Part shown: positions 35,287-44,414 of the stretch, one piece after another
Layout: each line of letters starts with the position of its first letter
Position numbering within the stretch: position 1 is the first letter of the stretch
Assembly: GCF_017976235.1 (NCBI RefSeq)
Contig: NZ_JACVHC010000005.1
Span: 124,001 to 188,000, forward strand
DNA length: 64,000 nt
Source of the DNA: Pseudomonas anatoliensis
Lineage (GTDB): Bacteria; Pseudomonadota; Gammaproteobacteria; Pseudomonadales; Pseudomonadaceae
Direction of reading: 5' to 3'
Made by a program: the position numbers and the translations under genes
The notes under the pieces: model-generated
The model's input: only the letters and a program-made list of their open reading frames with translations
Databases searched by the model: none
Told to the model about the DNA's origin: nothing

Positions 35287-37599
35287 TTAGCGTGGCACGA
35301 CCGGTTTGCGTGTCGGCTTCGGCCCTTTGCCCTTGGCCGCGTCCTTGCGCTCCTTGGCGGCCTGCTGGTTGCGGGCGAACGCCGCAGCCTTGGCCTGTTC
35401 ACGCTTGTCCCACGGATTACCGCCATCACTGGCACGCGGCGGCAGGCCGGTGTGCTGAGTGAGGATCTTGGTGGTCTTCTCTTTGCCTTCCTTCGCCACT
35501 TTATGGCTGCCAGCCGGCGTCGAGTTCTTGCGACGGGCGCTCTGGTAGCTGTCAGTGGACGGCTGATGCAGCGGAATCAACTGATCCTTGCCCGGCCCGA
35601 TCAAATCGGCGCGCCCCATGCGTTGCAGCGCTTCACGCAGCATCGGCCAGCCTTTCGGGTCGTGATAACGCAAGAACGCCTTGTGCAGACGACGTTGCTC
35701 CTCGCTCTTGACGATGGTCACACCGTCACTTTTGTAGGTGACCTTGCGCAGCGGATTCTTGCCCGAGTGATACATCGCGGTGGCGGTGGCCATCGGCGAC
35801 GGGTAGAACGCCTGCACCTGGTCGGCACGGAAGCCATTGCCCTTGAGCCACAGCGCCAGGTTCATCATGTCTTCGTCGGTGGTGCCCGGGTGCGCGGCGA
35901 TGAAGTATGGAATCAGGTACTGCTCTTTCCCGGCTTCCTTGGTGTACTTCTCGAACATGCGCTTGAACTTGTCATAGCTGCCAATGCCCGGTTTCATCAT
36001 CTGGTTGAGCGGACCTTCCTCGGTGTGTTCCGGGGCGATCTTCAGGTAACCACCCACGTGGTGGGTCACCAGCTCTTTGACGTACTCCGGCGACTCGACC
36101 GCGAGGTCATAACGCAGGCCGGAGGCGATCAGGATCTTCTTCACACCCGGCAACGCGCGAGCGCTGCGGTACAGCTGAATCAGCGACGAGTGATCGGTGT
36201 TCAGGTTCGGACAGATCCCCGGGAACACGCAGGACGGCTTGCGGCACGCGGATTCGATTTCCGGCGTTTTGCAGGCGATGCGGTACATGTTCGCGGTCGG
36301 GCCGCCGAGGTCGGAAATGACGCCGGTGAAGCCTGGCACCTTGTCGCGGATCTCTTCGATTTCGCGAATGATCGACTCTTCGGAACGGTTCTGGATGATC
36401 CGGCCTTCGTGCTCGGTGATCGAGCAGAAGGTACAGCCGCCAAAGCAGCCGCGCATGATGTTCACCGAGAAACGGATCATGTCGTAGGCCGGGATTTTCT
36501 CCTTGCCGTACGCCGGGTGCGGGACACGTGCGTAAGGCATGCCGAACACGTAGTCCATTTCTTCAGTGGTCATCGGAATCGGCGGCGGGTTGAACCAGAC
36601 GTCGACTTCGCCATGCTTCTGCACCAGCGCACGGGCGTTGCCCGGGTTGGTTTCCAGATGGAGTACGCGGTTGGCATGCGCATAAAGAACCGCATCGCCA
36701 CGGACCTTTTCCACCGACGGCAGACGAATCACGGTCTTGTCGCGGGTCATCCGTGGGCTGGCCAGGATCTGCACGACCTTGGCTTCTTCCGGATCATCAA
36801 CCGGGCCCTTTTCCTGCTCGATGGCGCAGGCCTGGGTGTCCTGGGTATTCACGTACGGGTTGATGATCTTGTCGACCTTGCCCGGACGATCGATGCGCGT
36901 GGAATCGACTTCGTACCAGCCCGCAGGCGTGTCACGACGGATGAACGCGGTGCCGCGCACATCAGTGATGTCTTCAATCTTGTGACCGTAGGACAGACGC
37001 TGGGCGACTTCGACAATCGCCCGCTCGGCATTGCCGTACAGCAGGATGTCGGCGCAGGCGTCGATCAGGATCGAGTTACGCACGCGATCCTGCCAGTAGT
37101 CGTAATGCGCGATGCGGCGCAGCGAAGCTTCGATGCCGCCGAGCACGATCGGCACGTTTTTGTAGGCTTCCTTGCAGCGCTGGCTGTAGACCAGACTGGC
37201 GCGATCCGGACGCTTGCCGGCCATGCCGCCCGGGGTGTAGGCGTCATCGGAACGGATTTTCTTGTCGGCGGTGTAGCGGTTGATCATCGAGTCCATGTTG
37301 CCGGCCGCGACGCCGAAGAACAGGTTCGGCTCGCCGAGCTTCATGAAGTCGTCTTTGGACTGCCAGTTCGGTTGGGCAATGATCCCGACGCGGAAGCCTT
37401 GCGACTCCAGCAGCCGGCCGATGATTGCCATGCCGAACGACGGGTGATCGACGTAGGCATCTCCCGTAACAATGATGATGTCGCAGGAATCCCAGCCAAG
37501 CTGATCCATCTCCTCCCTGCTCATCGGCAGGAATGGCGCTGGCCCGAAACATTCGGCCCAATATTTTGGATAGTCAAATAACGGCTTGGCTGTTTGCAT
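35287..37599 (-). CDS. ygiQ: YgiQ-family radical SAM protein
   Basis: A 770-residue protein. The N-terminal UPF0313 domain reads YWAECFGPAPFLPMSREEMD and DSCDIIIVTGDAYVDHPSFG, followed by the radical SAM core with the 4Fe-4S motif RGCFGGCTFCSITEHEGR at about residue 385. The C-terminal 100 residues are basic and disordered (RKNSTPAGSHK... to the end). The exact reaction of YgiQ is not known to me. The start at MQTAKPLF aligns with the E. coli N-terminus; the longer in-frame extension looks non-coding. A poor ribosome binding site precedes it. Confidence 0.93.
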   Translation of the reverse strand: MQTAKPLFDYPKYWAECFGPAPFLPMSREEMDQLGWDSCDIIIVTGDAYVDHPSFGMAIIGRLLESQGFRVGIIAQPNWQSKDDFMKLGEPNLFFGVAAGNMDSMINRYTADKKIRSDDAYTPGGMAGKRPDRASLVYSQRCKEAYKNVPIVLGGIEASLRRIAHYDYWQDRVRNSILIDACADILLYGNAERAIVEVAQRLSYGHKIEDITDVRGTAFIRRDTPAGWYEVDSTRIDRPGKVDKIINPYVNTQDTQACAIEQEKGPVDDPEEAKVVQILASPRMTRDKTVIRLPSVEKVRGDAVLYAHANRVLHLETNPGNARALVQKHGEVDVWFNPPPIPMTTEEMDYVFGMPYARVPHPAYGKEKIPAYDMIRFSVNIMRGCFGGCTFCSITEHEGRIIQNRSEESIIREIEEIRDKVPGFTGVISDLGGPTANMYRIACKTPEIESACRKPSCVFPGICPNLNTDHSSLIQLYRSARALPGVKKILIASGLRYDLAVESPEYVKELVTHHVGGYLKIAPEHTEEGPLNQMMKPGIGSYDKFKRMFEKYTKEAGKEQYLIPYFIAAHPGTTDEDMMNLALWLKGNGFRADQVQAFYPSPMATATAMYHSGKNPLRKVTYKSDGVTIVKSEEQRRLHKAFLRYHDPKGWPMLREALQRMGRADLIGPGKDQLIPLHQPSTDSYQSARRKNSTPAGSHKVAKEGKEKTTKILTQHTGLPPRASDGGNPWDKREQAKAAAFARNQQAAKERKDAAKGKGPKPTRKPVVPR

Positions 37600-37704
37600 G
37601 TCGACGACCGGTGTTGAGATGAAAAATCGCGGGCGCGGAATATAGCACAAAAAATAACCAATTCCGACGGCAATGGTCGGTTTCTCTTTATCGTTGCCCG
37701 GGAT

Positions 37705-37728
37705 CGTTCGCGACATGCCCCGCGAACG
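37705..37728. promoter_or_regulatory. Perfect inverted repeat upstream of the effector cluster
   Basis: CGTTCGCG and CGCGAACG, 8-base arms with an 8-base spacer, lie 90 bases before the first effector gene. It could be an operator or a stem-loop in a leader transcript. Confidence 0.35.
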
Positions 37729-37817
37729 TCCCACGCGCGCGAACCGGCAACGCCGTCAGATTTTTCAAGCCCTGCATCATGCGGGGCAGACATGAAAATA
37801 CTAAAGGATGAGTATTC

Positions 37818-40388
37818 ATGATCGGCAAGACCAGCAAGGGCGCGAACGGCGCCACCACGACAAGGCCTGCGATGAATGGCACATCGGGAACAGATGCCCT
37901 CACGCGGGTTGATGTCCCCGGCATTCACTCTGCGGGCCCGGCAAACCGGTTAGTGACGACGCACCCGGCCGGCGTCGACCTTGACGCAATCACGCCCGCC
38001 CCCACCGTCAGAGCGATACCAACGGCTATCGACTCGCCAGCATTGCCCGTACACCGTGCACTGCAGGATTACTGCATCACGCCCCCGCCGGAATGGGACA
38101 GTTCCTCTACCCAGAGCCCGCGAATCATTAAAGGACGCATGTACGTCACCTTGCCCGATAACCAGATCGTGCAGATCGCGATGGACATTGAAACCGGGTT
38201 TTACCGGGCCAGACGCCCAAGCGAGCGCGATCCTTCCGGGCCGATACTGCAACCCGATCCCGACGGCAGGTTCTGGCGCGAAGCAGGCAATGTCGAAGCG
38301 CTGCCGCTGACCCTGAGTGACACCCGGCTGGAGGCCTTTCGCAGCGACATCGATTTCACCGGCATCGAACCCGGCAGCGACGGTCTGCACCGTTTTGACG
38401 GCAAGCTCTACGCGGTGATCCGCGACCATGCTTATCAGGTCCTGCATGACCTGGATGCTTCTACGCCGACAACCGCGGTACTGCGTATCGTCCGCGCGGA
38501 AGACGCCGTGGCCCATGACGCCAACAATATCTATGTGGGTACCCGGCCGGGACGTTCGGAGGCCGTTGTTCTCGATCCGCAGCACGGCTGGGTCGGCACC
38601 AGCGTAAAAGGGGCCGGCGGGATGCGGCGCGTAAACCCTGCCCCTCTTCTGCCTGATCGCATGCTCGTTTCGCCCGCCCTGCTGAATAACGGACGAGCCA
38701 GGTGGGATGCGGCCAAGGAACGTAGCGAAAAAGCCGAAAAAAAAAGGCTCGAACAGGAGCCGGGAAGCCAAGGTGAAAGAGGCGCACTGGCGTTACTGGA
38801 AGGGTACGCTCGCCAAGAACAGGAGCTGCTCACGCCCCTCATCAGCCTTTATGTGAACGAACGTGACGCGATCATCCTGTATGAAAAAGACAGGTACCTA
38901 TCCGAACTGCACGAAATGCGGGCGCGCAGCATCGAACTTTGTGAGTACCAGATTTATGCAAGGGAAAGTCGCATGACCATTGAGCGCGCGGGCTTGCACA
39001 ACCTGCACCAGTTCTACAACGCCGATGCAGAATACCTGTGGAAGAAGCGCGAGCTTCTCGAAACGCGTCAGCAACTGATCAATGACTTCGTCAGACAATC
39101 GCGCTCGTCCGCGTTCGAAATCGCTTCACGCAATACATTAGCATTGGATTTGCACGTGGCATCTGCCTGGTGGGTCAGCTTCAAAAGCCGACTGCTGAGC
39201 GGCAGACCCGCCGACAGCCAGTCCGCGCTGGCGCAACTGGGGAGCTGGCACGTTGAAACGACTTCGGCTTTCTATGACATCGACAGTATTCCTCAGCAAG
39301 CGCGCCTTGCGGTCATTACCGACTTGCTGGATGAGACCGCAGCCATCAGGGCCTCCTACGAAACCCTGGTGCTTGCGCCGGAGTCTTCCGAGGCCGGCGT
39401 CCGTCGGCAAATCGTCGAGGTCGTGCAATCTTTTGAAAACGTACTGGAAGAGCGGGCGAGTCGCTATCACCGCGAGTCGCTGACTACGGCGGCGCTGCCG
39501 GCGCAGGATCAGGTGATTGATTTCGACTTCGTGCCTGCGCAGGAAGTCTCCGGCCCGGCGCCAACACGCAGGCGTTTGTTTCGCGCCAGACACCATAACG
39601 TCTCCAGGATCAGCGTCGGTCATCCACGCCGCACCGCTTCGGGGGAAGAAGTCATTGATGTCACAGACCCCATCAGTAATCAGGTCTGGCAAACGTATGA
39701 GCGCCGTGATGGCGAATGGCGCCGACAGACGCCGCCGCGAAACGATGCCTTGCCTACACTGGTGGCATTGGCCAACGAGCGACTGGGCCAATGCGATACA
39801 CACCTCAATAGCGCCAGACAGGATGAAAAAGCCAAGCGAAACGCCACCAATATCGTCGAATCGCTGGGCGCAAAAGCCGAACAACTGGACGACGTCGCCT
39901 CGCAACTGGAGCGCCTGCCGAATGCGCTTGACGAGAATATCGTTCCGCTCGTTCGACAGTTACGTCATGACAGTCAGCGGCTGCGTACTGAGGGCGAGAA
40001 TATCCGCGTCCGGCTATACAAGGACAAGTCGTTCCTGAGCGCGAACCGAGTGGCGTACCTGCTCGACCAGAATCAAATCCTCGCAGTGAAAACCCATACC
40101 CGGCTGGAACGGGGCAAGGGCAGCAACAAACACTATCTCGATATCTACTCGCTCAATGACAGGCTCAGTGGCGAGCCGCTGTGGCACGCGCATTTTCACT
40201 ACGACAGGAAGGACAGCGCAGCGCTCGATTTCACCGTACAGGGAGGCCACCTGAAAACCCTCGAGCAAAGCGGCTTGGGGCTGGCATCCCAACAAAAGGA
40301 TCAGCAGGCCGGACGCGTGCACGTGCCGATCTGGCGTGAAGCACTCGACAGCAGGACGGCGCAGAGAATTTTTGATATCGCGCGGTGA
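37818..40388 (+). CDS. Large toxin/effector-like protein, paralogue 1 (no LRR, no NEL)
   Basis: An 856-residue protein. Residues 1-80 are rich in Ser, Thr, Ala and Pro and look unstructured. Residues about 81-270 are the module shared with the next two genes (IKGRMYVTLPDNQ, ETGFYRARRPSERDPSGP, HRFDGKLYAVIRDHAYQVLH). Residues 290-680 are mainly helical and charged, with coiled-coil character. Near 745-820 a distinct domain ends in LWHAHFHYDRKDSAALDFTV, which resembles the C-terminal region of large Pseudomonas proteins annotated as dermonecrotic-toxin-like. No signal peptide or membrane helix is seen. AAAGGATGAG lies nine bases before the ATG. Function is not known; delivery to another cell is inferred. 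Confidence 0.72.
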   Translation: MIGKTSKGANGATTTRPAMNGTSGTDALTRVDVPGIHSAGPANRLVTTHPAGVDLDAITPAPTVRAIPTAIDSPALPVHRALQDYCITPPPEWDSSSTQSPRIIKGRMYVTLPDNQIVQIAMDIETGFYRARRPSERDPSGPILQPDPDGRFWREAGNVEALPLTLSDTRLEAFRSDIDFTGIEPGSDGLHRFDGKLYAVIRDHAYQVLHDLDASTPTTAVLRIVRAEDAVAHDANNIYVGTRPGRSEAVVLDPQHGWVGTSVKGAGGMRRVNPAPLLPDRMLVSPALLNNGRARWDAAKERSEKAEKKRLEQEPGSQGERGALALLEGYARQEQELLTPLISLYVNERDAIILYEKDRYLSELHEMRARSIELCEYQIYARESRMTIERAGLHNLHQFYNADAEYLWKKRELLETRQQLINDFVRQSRSSAFEIASRNTLALDLHVASAWWVSFKSRLLSGRPADSQSALAQLGSWHVETTSAFYDIDSIPQQARLAVITDLLDETAAIRASYETLVLAPESSEAGVRRQIVEVVQSFENVLEERASRYHRESLTTAALPAQDQVIDFDFVPAQEVSGPAPTRRRLFRARHHNVSRISVGHPRRTASGEEVIDVTDPISNQVWQTYERRDGEWRRQTPPRNDALPTLVALANERLGQCDTHLNSARQDEKAKRNATNIVESLGAKAEQLDDVASQLERLPNALDENIVPLVRQLRHDSQRLRTEGENIRVRLYKDKSFLSANRVAYLLDQNQILAVKTHTRLERGKGSNKHYLDIYSLNDRLSGEPLWHAHFHYDRKDSAALDFTVQGGHLKTLEQSGLGLASQQKDQQAGRVHVPIWREALDSRTAQRIFDIAR

Positions 40389-40486
40389 TCGCTCGACTGT
40401 CGCGGCAAACGAACAACATACAACCGTTCAACATCAGTCGTTGCAGCCGCGCTATTGATACAACAATCACTCAAGGATGAGTACAC

Positions 40487-43231
40487 ATGAAAGGCAAAAC
40501 TCCCACAGGCACATCGGCTATTACTCCACCGCGACAACCCGCCATACACTCTGACTGGACTGAGACGCCCTCGCGCATCGATGTATCGCCACTTCCCCAT
40601 CTGCGCGAATCCAACATCGCCGCAAGCACAACGGCTACCAACGTCAACGTTCAGGCAGGCCCCTCAACTACGCCGCTCACCGTCACCCCGCTGCCCCCCT
40701 CAACGCTAGCCGCGATGGTCACAAGCGCATCACGACTCTCAGTGGCAGATTTCCATGTCACGCTCCCGGATAACCTTCAGGCCACCATTGACAGTCAGGG
40801 CGTACGAACGATCAAAGGGCGCAAGTTCGTCAACTTGCCGGATGGCAAGACGGTGGAAATCGCCAGTGATCCGGACACCGGCCTCTACCGTGCCAGATGG
40901 CCGACCCAGCGCGAGCCTGGGCCGGTGCTGGTGCCCGATCCTGGCGGCGAGTACTGGTGGTCGCCCTCCGATGTCCTGACAGACGCCCGTCTCGAAAGCT
41001 ATCGCACGCAAATAAATCTGGAGGGTGTGCAACCTTACATCAACGGCGTGTACCCGCTCGACGGCAACACTTACATCATTATTCGCAAGAAAGTTTATCG
41101 GGTGATGTGGGATCAGCATGGGGCCCAAATGATGCACATCGTGCATCAGAGAACCGCAAATGACGTGGACAACCATGCTTTTTTTCAGCCCGAACTGATC
41201 GCTCAGGGGGAGCCGGTGATTTTCGATGCGCGACTCGGCTGGATTGACGCCGGGATCCGACGCGGCGACAACGAGGTTCTTTCCCTTCCTTCCCCGGAGC
41301 GTCGCCTGCGTGAACTGTTTCCCACCATCGAGGATGACCTGGTGCGCCTGACGATCGAGTCGCTGGGTGTTGACCTGCCGCGCAAACTGACTCAGTTCGA
41401 GGTGGGTCTGAGCAGGCTGCAAACGCGATTGTCCCGATGGCAGGAAATCGCCAACGCCACGCCTGGTATGCCTGCCTCGAACAATGCCATCGAAACTGCC
41501 AGTCAGCGCCTGCTGAGCATCTGGCGCAGGACAGGGCCGCTGCATCTGGATGCAAACGGAACCCCCTTGGGCATGGAGCTCAATCTCAGTGGTCTGGGAA
41601 TTACCAATCTGCCGTCGCTGGACGGGATTGAATTCAGCCATGTCACTTCACTGAAGTTGCGCAGTAATAATCTGGATCGAAACATCAATCTGTCCGCCTT
41701 CAAAAATGTGCTCGACCTGGACCTGTGGGGTAACAAAATCGAAGGTTCGATTCACCAGCTGAGCGCAATGCAGCATTTGACTCACCTTAATCTCGACTAC
41801 AACCCGTCACCCATAAATCCAGGTGAGCGGCTGGTTTCCAACACACTGCAAGTGCTGAGTCTGAACAACTGCGCGATTGCTGACGCTCCAGACTTCAGCG
41901 GCCTGCCAAATCTTCGCAGGCTGGAAATGACCTACACGAATCTTGCGCGATGGCCAGCCAGCCTTGATCAACTGCCACTGCTTGAAAGGGTGGATCTGAG
42001 ATACAACGCCCTCAGCGAATTGCCCGACGCCCTGATTGCACCAGCATTCGAGCATCTGGCGAATACGCGACTGAGCAACATCGTCAATGTGGATGGCAAC
42101 CCGTTTTCTCTGATCACGCTCGAGCGCGCCAGCCTTTATCGTCTGCGCCTTCTGGCCAGCGGATTGTCGCTGTCCAATCCGGAGAACCTGTTAAGCACCA
42201 TGAGATGGCTGGAGCCACTGCCGGTTCGACTTCCGGCACACAGCGACTATGGCAGCGGCGCGGCATCTGCTCTGCTGGTTCGGGTACGCGAGTTGTATCC
42301 CACGATGGGAAATAATGCCGATGCGTTTCTTCAGTCCATGGGCGTGGATGCTCCCAACGTCCTGACACGGCTGGAATATGAGTTCGAGGTGCTTAAAACC
42401 CAGCTCAACGCATGGTCCAAAGGACAATTCAATATTGCCTCACAAAAAATCTTGAAATGCTGGCGGCGGGAGGGGCGAATGCTGCTTGGGGCAGGGGGAG
42501 AGCATTTAGGCCTGAAATTGAATCTGACCAGTTTGAATCTGGAGAACATGCCGAGCCTGGATGCTGATTTCAGTTTCGTCGCCTCGCTCAACTTGAAACG
42601 TGCCCGCTTGCATCACAATCCTGACAGTTTCCTGGGGCGATTCCCGAATTTGCACGAGCTCGATATCTCGCAGAACCAGCTGCGCAGCGTGCCTTCGGCA
42701 TTGGCGAAAATGCAGCATCTGACACGCTTGAACATGAGCGACAACTGTCTGGGGCCTGACGCAGCGCAACTGATCCAGGACCTGGGGCCAAGGACGTCCC
42801 TGCGGGAGCTGAACCTGAGCAGGAACAGGTTCGTGCACACGCTTGATTTGAGCTTGTTGCCAGCGTTGCGAAAACTGAATATTTCCCGTACGCAAATTGA
42901 TTCCTGGCCGCCCGGACTGGAGAGAATGCCGGCACTGGAGGAGGTCAACCTGTCACATAACGGGTTCAAAGACCTTCCCCTTTTCCTGCTTGCGCCTGGT
43001 GATCAGGATCTCGCCGGGTTTGTCCGTCTCTATGACAGCCTCGACATCACCGGCAACCCGTTGTCGTCCGACACTCAATCCAACTTAAGGCTACTCGCAA
43101 GCAGGCTTCAAGCCGCTGGCATAACACTGCAACGGCCGCGAAACCTGCTGACCGCCGTCAACCCTGAGAATCAGGAGTTGCCTGTCAGCTTCCTCCCCAC
43201 CCGCCCCGCACAGCCCAGCCCAGCGTCCTGA
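40487..43231 (+). CDS. LRR effector-like protein, paralogue 2, 5' part of a frameshifted gene
   Basis: A 914-residue product. The N-terminus is Ser/Thr/Pro-rich, then comes the shared module (about 85-260: IKGRKFVNLPDGKTVEIASD, DTGLYRARWPTQREPGPVLV). Two cassettes follow, each a helical linker (RLRELFPTIEDDLVRLTIES; RVRELYPTMGNNADAFLQSM) plus a block of leucine-rich repeats of about 180 residues (near 363-541 and 671-864; e.g. HLTHLNLDYNPS, SLRELNLSRNRF). Translation stops 10 residues after the reading frame breaks; the neighbouring frame continues the third cassette. AAGGATGAG precedes the ATG, as in paralogue 1. LRRs bind proteins; the target is unknown. Confidence 0.75.
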   Translation: MKGKTPTGTSAITPPRQPAIHSDWTETPSRIDVSPLPHLRESNIAASTTATNVNVQAGPSTTPLTVTPLPPSTLAAMVTSASRLSVADFHVTLPDNLQATIDSQGVRTIKGRKFVNLPDGKTVEIASDPDTGLYRARWPTQREPGPVLVPDPGGEYWWSPSDVLTDARLESYRTQINLEGVQPYINGVYPLDGNTYIIIRKKVYRVMWDQHGAQMMHIVHQRTANDVDNHAFFQPELIAQGEPVIFDARLGWIDAGIRRGDNEVLSLPSPERRLRELFPTIEDDLVRLTIESLGVDLPRKLTQFEVGLSRLQTRLSRWQEIANATPGMPASNNAIETASQRLLSIWRRTGPLHLDANGTPLGMELNLSGLGITNLPSLDGIEFSHVTSLKLRSNNLDRNINLSAFKNVLDLDLWGNKIEGSIHQLSAMQHLTHLNLDYNPSPINPGERLVSNTLQVLSLNNCAIADAPDFSGLPNLRRLEMTYTNLARWPASLDQLPLLERVDLRYNALSELPDALIAPAFEHLANTRLSNIVNVDGNPFSLITLERASLYRLRLLASGLSLSNPENLLSTMRWLEPLPVRLPAHSDYGSGAASALLVRVRELYPTMGNNADAFLQSMGVDAPNVLTRLEYEFEVLKTQLNAWSKGQFNIASQKILKCWRREGRMLLGAGGEHLGLKLNLTSLNLENMPSLDADFSFVASLNLKRARLHHNPDSFLGRFPNLHELDISQNQLRSVPSALAKMQHLTRLNMSDNCLGPDAAQLIQDLGPRTSLRELNLSRNRFVHTLDLSLLPALRKLNISRTQIDSWPPGLERMPALEEVNLSHNGFKDLPLFLLAPGDQDLAGFVRLYDSLDITGNPLSSDTQSNLRLLASRLQAAGITLQRPRNLLTAVNPENQELPVSFLPTRPAQPSPAS

Positions 43232-44136
43232 CGCCCGCTCGACGCGTCCAGGAAATTTTCCCTTCCTACAATGAACAGTCGATCAATCACCTGATCCAGT
43301 CGCTGGAGCCCGACGTTCCAGGAAGGTTGGCTGCGCTGGAACACGAGCTCAATACGCTGAAATCCCAGCTGCAGGACTGGGGCGGGAACAATAAAAAACC
43401 AGCATCGGAGCGCATCTTGAGCTGCTGGCGGCGTGAAGGTATTACGCAATCGACATCGGCCACGCCGGATGGAGCATTCCTTGACCTGACCCTGGACTTG
43501 AGCGGTCTCAACGTGGAGGTGCTGCCAAATCTTGATGCCGACTTCAGCCATGTCGGTTCACTGCTGATGAAAAACGAGGGACTGTACAGTCCTCCCGAAG
43601 GCTTCTTGAGCCGATTTACCAACCTGCGCACACTTGATCTGACGAACTCGTACCTCACCGAACTACCTCAAGCATTGCGCAACATGAACCATCTGACACG
43701 TCTGATTCTCAACGGCAACAGCATCGCGTTGACTGATGCGACAGCGCGAATCCTGTCGCAACGCACAACCCTTCAGGTGTTGGAGATGAATAATAATCCA
43801 CTGCAGTGGTTGCCGGACCTCAGCCAGATGACCCAATTGCGCGCGTTGGCCCTGTCGCGCACAGGCCTGCGGGACTGGCCACCCGGGCTCGAAGCATTGA
43901 CTTCGATGCAGCGGATCAATCTCAGCCGCAATAACCTCACCAGTATTCCCGACTATTTGATCAATCCTGCGCAGCAACATCTGGCAGCTTCGGCGCGGCT
44001 CACCAACGTGATCAACGTGTCCCATAATCAATTCGACGAAAGTGCCCGGCAGCAGGCGCTGATTTATCAAATGCGCCTTGAAGCAGCCGGAATACGCTTA
44101 TCCCGGCGTAACCTGCTGCTCACGATTAACGAATAA
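43232..44136 (+). pseudogene. 3' part of the frameshifted LRR gene (third cassette)
   Basis: In the -1 frame relative to the upstream gene, open from 43168, the sequence reads RRVQEIFPSYNEQSINHLIQ and then a full LRR block (LDADFSHVGSLLMKNEGLY ... RLILNGNSIALTD ... VINVSHNQF), ending LTINE at a TAA. It is the third linker-plus-LRR cassette of the same gene. No ATG with a ribosome binding site exists for it; the first in-frame start-like codon is a TTG at 43327. Rejoined, the gene would encode about 1216 residues. Unlike paralogue 3 it ends without an NEL domain. Confidence 0.8.
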
Positions 44137-44216
44137 TGAAGAGATCGCCCTGGCAGGAATGATGATTCGATAGCAAGGCGCCTTTTCACTGAGCGAGGCG
44201 CAGGCCCCGCCAATCA

Positions 44217-44253
44217 GACCTTTTCCCCGTCATCATTGTGCAGGGAAAAGGTC
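44217..44253 (+). terminator. Stem-loop between effector paralogues 2 and 3
   Basis: GACCTTTTCCC pairs perfectly with GGGAAAAGGTC (11 base pairs) around a 15-base loop, 80 bases past the stop of paralogue 2. There is no following T-run, so it is a weak terminator or an mRNA-stabilising hairpin. Confidence 0.5.
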
Positions 44254-44257
44254 AGTG

Positions 44258-44271
44258 CTCAAGGATGAGCA
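44258..44271 (+). promoter_or_regulatory. Orphan copy of the effector-gene leader sequence
   Basis: CTCAAGGATGAGCA matches the sequence just before the ATGs of paralogues 1 and 2 (CTAAAGGATGAGTA, CTCAAGGATGAGTA), but here it lies about 150 bases before the likely start of paralogue 3 and leads only into short frames. Confidence 0.5.
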
Positions 44272-44414
44272 ACCCGGTCAATCATGGCGCTCTTTCAATC
44301 CGCAACAGAACGCTTGACCTGATCGTAAAACACCGACCCCGGCAATGACGCCGAACGCTGCCCTGCCAGCATTTACCGCCCCAGGTGCAGCAAGTCTCAA
44401 GGAAGAAAAACTCA

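Noticed and set aside
35155..37581. 808-codon plus-strand frame opposite ygiQ
   Set aside because: The minus strand encodes a complete radical SAM protein with an iron-sulfur motif; the plus-strand frame is its antisense shadow and starts inside a repeat element.
43140..43231. Programmed -1 frameshift in the second LRR gene
   Set aside because: No slippery heptamer and no obvious downstream pseudoknot in the frame-overlap region; simple indel is more likely.
43327..44136. Independent short LRR gene starting at a TTG
   Set aside because: The TTG has no properly spaced ribosome binding site and falls inside a linker that continues upstream in the same frame.
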